Of a stretch of DNA of 6,761 nucleotides, positions 5,614 through 6,761 are shown piece by piece. The translations under genes and the position numbers were made by a program. Every line of letters begins with the position of its first letter. Within the stretch, counting starts at the first letter, position 1. Location of the stretch: NCBI GenBank assembly GCA_900313545.1, contig OMRS01000118.1, forward strand, positions 1 through 6,761, read 5' to 3'. The stretch is from an uncultured Eubacteriales bacterium (lineage in GTDB: Bacteria; Bacillota_A; Clostridia; Christensenellales; Aristaeellaceae). The notes under the pieces were generated by a model. It made no database searches. It was not told the DNA's origin and saw nothing but the letters and a program-made list of their open reading frames with translations.

Positions 5614-5638
5614 CTCTCCCGCACTGCCGCGGGAGTTA
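5611..5638 (+). other. Intercistronic hairpin over the stop codon, before der
   Basis: TAACT (5611-5615) pairs with AGTTA (5634-5638) and CCCGC (5618-5622) with GCGGG (5629-5633), with a 2-nt bulge (5616-5617) and a 6-nt loop. The left arm begins at the stop codon of the small gene. The sequence after it is CGGAACGGAGGA, not a T-tract, so it is not an intrinsic terminator. The der ribosome site (5645-5650) lies 6 nt beyond and stays free. It may be an mRNA-processing or stability element that sets der expression apart from the upstream genes. Confidence 0.4.
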
Positions 5639-5655
5639 CGGAACGGAGGAATACT

Positions 5656-6761
5656 ATGTCAAAACCCCTGGTTGCTGTGGTGGGTCGTCCCAATGTGGGA
5701 AAGTCCACCTTCTTCAACAGGATTGTCGGGCAGCGGATCTCCATTGTGGAAGATACCCCCGGAGTGACCCGTGACCGGATCTATGCTGATGCGGAGTGGC
5801 AGGGACATGCCTTTACCCTGATTGACACCGGCGGCATTGACCCCAAAACCGACGATATTCTGCTCAGGCAGATGCGCCGCCAGGCTCAGATTGCCATTGA
5901 GACCTGTGACGTGATCCTGTTTTTCACCGACGGGCGTACAGGGGTCACGGCGGATGACTATGAGGTCGCTGATATCCTGCGCCGCTCCCATAAACCCATC
6001 GTGCTGGTGGTCAACAAGGTGGACCACATCGGCATGAACGATGCTCTCTATGAGTTTTACAACCTGGGCCTGGGGGATCCCGTTGCCATTTCTTCGGTTA
6101 ATATGCTGGGCCTGGGGGATCTGCTGGATGCCCTGGTGGCCGCACTGCCCGAGGGGGGAACCGGGTCACAGGCGCAGGAGGACCCAGGCATCTCCATTGC
6201 CGTGGTGGGACGCCCCAATGTGGGCAAATCCTCCCTGGTCAACCGTATTCTGGGAAATGAACGCTCCATGGTTTCCGATGTGGCGGGAACGACGAGGGAC
6301 GCCATCGATTCCACATTCCGTCGAAACGGCCGCACCTATCATATTATCGACACGGCCGGGATCCGCCGAAAACGGGCCATCGAGGACGAATCCATCGAGC
6401 GCTACAGCATCCTTCGGTCTCTGTCCGCCATCAAGCGCTGTGACGTGGCGCTGCTGATGCTGGATGCCGAGGAAGGCGTGACGGAGCAGGACACCAAGAT
6501 CGCCGGCTTTATTCACAATGAGGGCAAGGCCGTGATCATCGTGGTCAACAAATGGGACCTGCTGCAAAAGGAAACCGGAACCATGGAGGCCTTCCGCAAA
6601 CAGGTTGTTTCGGAACTCAAATTCATCGATTACGCGCCGGTCCTGTTCATTTCCGCCAAAACCGGACAGCGGGTGGAAAAAATCATCGAAAAGGTGGACA
6701 GCGTGTACCAGGAGGCCACCCGGCGCATCACCACAGGCCTGCTCAACGACATGATCGGAGA
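5656..6761 (+). CDS. der: Ribosome-assembly GTPase Der (EngA), 3' end missing
   Basis: This essential GTPase has two tandem G domains and assists late assembly of the 50S ribosomal subunit. The first 368 residues are present. The frame is still open at the window edge, and the C-terminal KH-like domain is cut off (the full family length is about 440). Domain 1 has the P-loop Gly10-Arg-Pro-Asn-Val-Gly-Lys16-Ser, Thr39 region Gly-Val-Thr-Arg-Asp, Asp57-Thr-Gly-Gly and Asn120-Lys-Val-Asp. Domain 2 repeats these as Gly185-Arg-Pro-Asn-Val-Gly-Lys191-Ser, Gly-Thr-Thr-Arg-Asp (211-215), Asp232-Thr-Ala-Gly, Asn298-Lys-Trp-Asp and Ser333-Ala-Lys. The interdomain linker (about 165-180) is short. The GGAGGA site (5645-5650) lies 5 nt before the ATG. 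It is probably co-transcribed with the sugar genes, and a promoter within the 42-nt gap is not evident. Confidence 0.97.
   Translation, partial: MSKPLVAVVGRPNVGKSTFFNRIVGQRISIVEDTPGVTRDRIYADAEWQGHAFTLIDTGGIDPKTDDILLRQMRRQAQIAIETCDVILFFTDGRTGVTADDYEVADILRRSHKPIVLVVNKVDHIGMNDALYEFYNLGLGDPVAISSVNMLGLGDLLDALVAALPEGGTGSQAQEDPGISIAVVGRPNVGKSSLVNRILGNERSMVSDVAGTTRDAIDSTFRRNGRTYHIIDTAGIRRKRAIEDESIERYSILRSLSAIKRCDVALLMLDAEEGVTEQDTKIAGFIHNEGKAVIIVVNKWDLLQKETGTMEAFRKQVVSELKFIDYAPVLFISAKTGQRVEKIIEKVDSVYQEATRRITTGLLNDMIG

Noticed and set aside
1..6761. CRISPR arrays, tRNA or rRNA genes, insertion sequences or phage genes
   Set aside because: No regularly spaced repeats, cloverleaf-like segments, rRNA motifs, transposase or integrase motifs were seen on either strand.

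Overview
The window looks like chromosomal DNA from a moderately GC-rich Clostridia-type Bacillota. The reasons are purine-rich Shine-Dalgarno sites, sigma-A-type promoters, a radical-SAM/PDZ DUF512 protein in the same operon as the ribosome-assembly GTPase Der, and a clostridial-style dCMP deaminase. Only about the first 80 bases are strongly AT-rich. There are no tRNA or rRNA genes, CRISPR arrays, insertion sequences or phage genes.

Layout. At the left edge, positions 10-38 hold a perfect consensus promoter (TTGACA, 17 nt, TATAAT) firing leftwards out of the window. A long inverted repeat (47-78) lies behind it, followed by a strong leftward intrinsic terminator (89-120) that closes the leftward dCMP deaminase gene (246-680). 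Positions 681-929 hold two divergent promoters, one for the deaminase and one for a rightward operon. That operon has six tightly spaced genes: DUF512 radical-SAM protein (930-2249), UDP-glucuronate/UDP-galacturonate 4-epimerase-like SDR (2296-3390), GHMP kinase of galacturonokinase type (3441-4616), sugar-1-phosphate nucleotidyltransferase (4613-5353), an unrecognised 82-residue protein (5365-5613), and der (5656 to the window end, incomplete).

How the genes may work together. The three sugar genes form a coherent route: free D-galacturonate to galacturonate-1-phosphate (kinase), to UDP-galacturonate (nucleotidyltransferase), interconverted with UDP-glucuronate (epimerase). The key clue is the kinase's sugar-binding motif. 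It carries Ala-His-Ile-Asp-His where galactokinases have Glu-His-Thr-Asp-Tyr, and this resembles the plant galacturonokinase as I remember it. The result would be a compact bacterial version of the plant uronic-acid salvage route, placed between DUF512 and der, two housekeeping genes that are often direct neighbours in Clostridia. The kinase and nucleotidyltransferase overlap by 4 nt. The substrates are inferred from motifs and context, not demonstrated.

The 82-residue protein, the possible ribosome-site hairpin before the DUF512 gene, and the palindrome-flanked promoter at the left edge are the other points that standard annotation does not explain.
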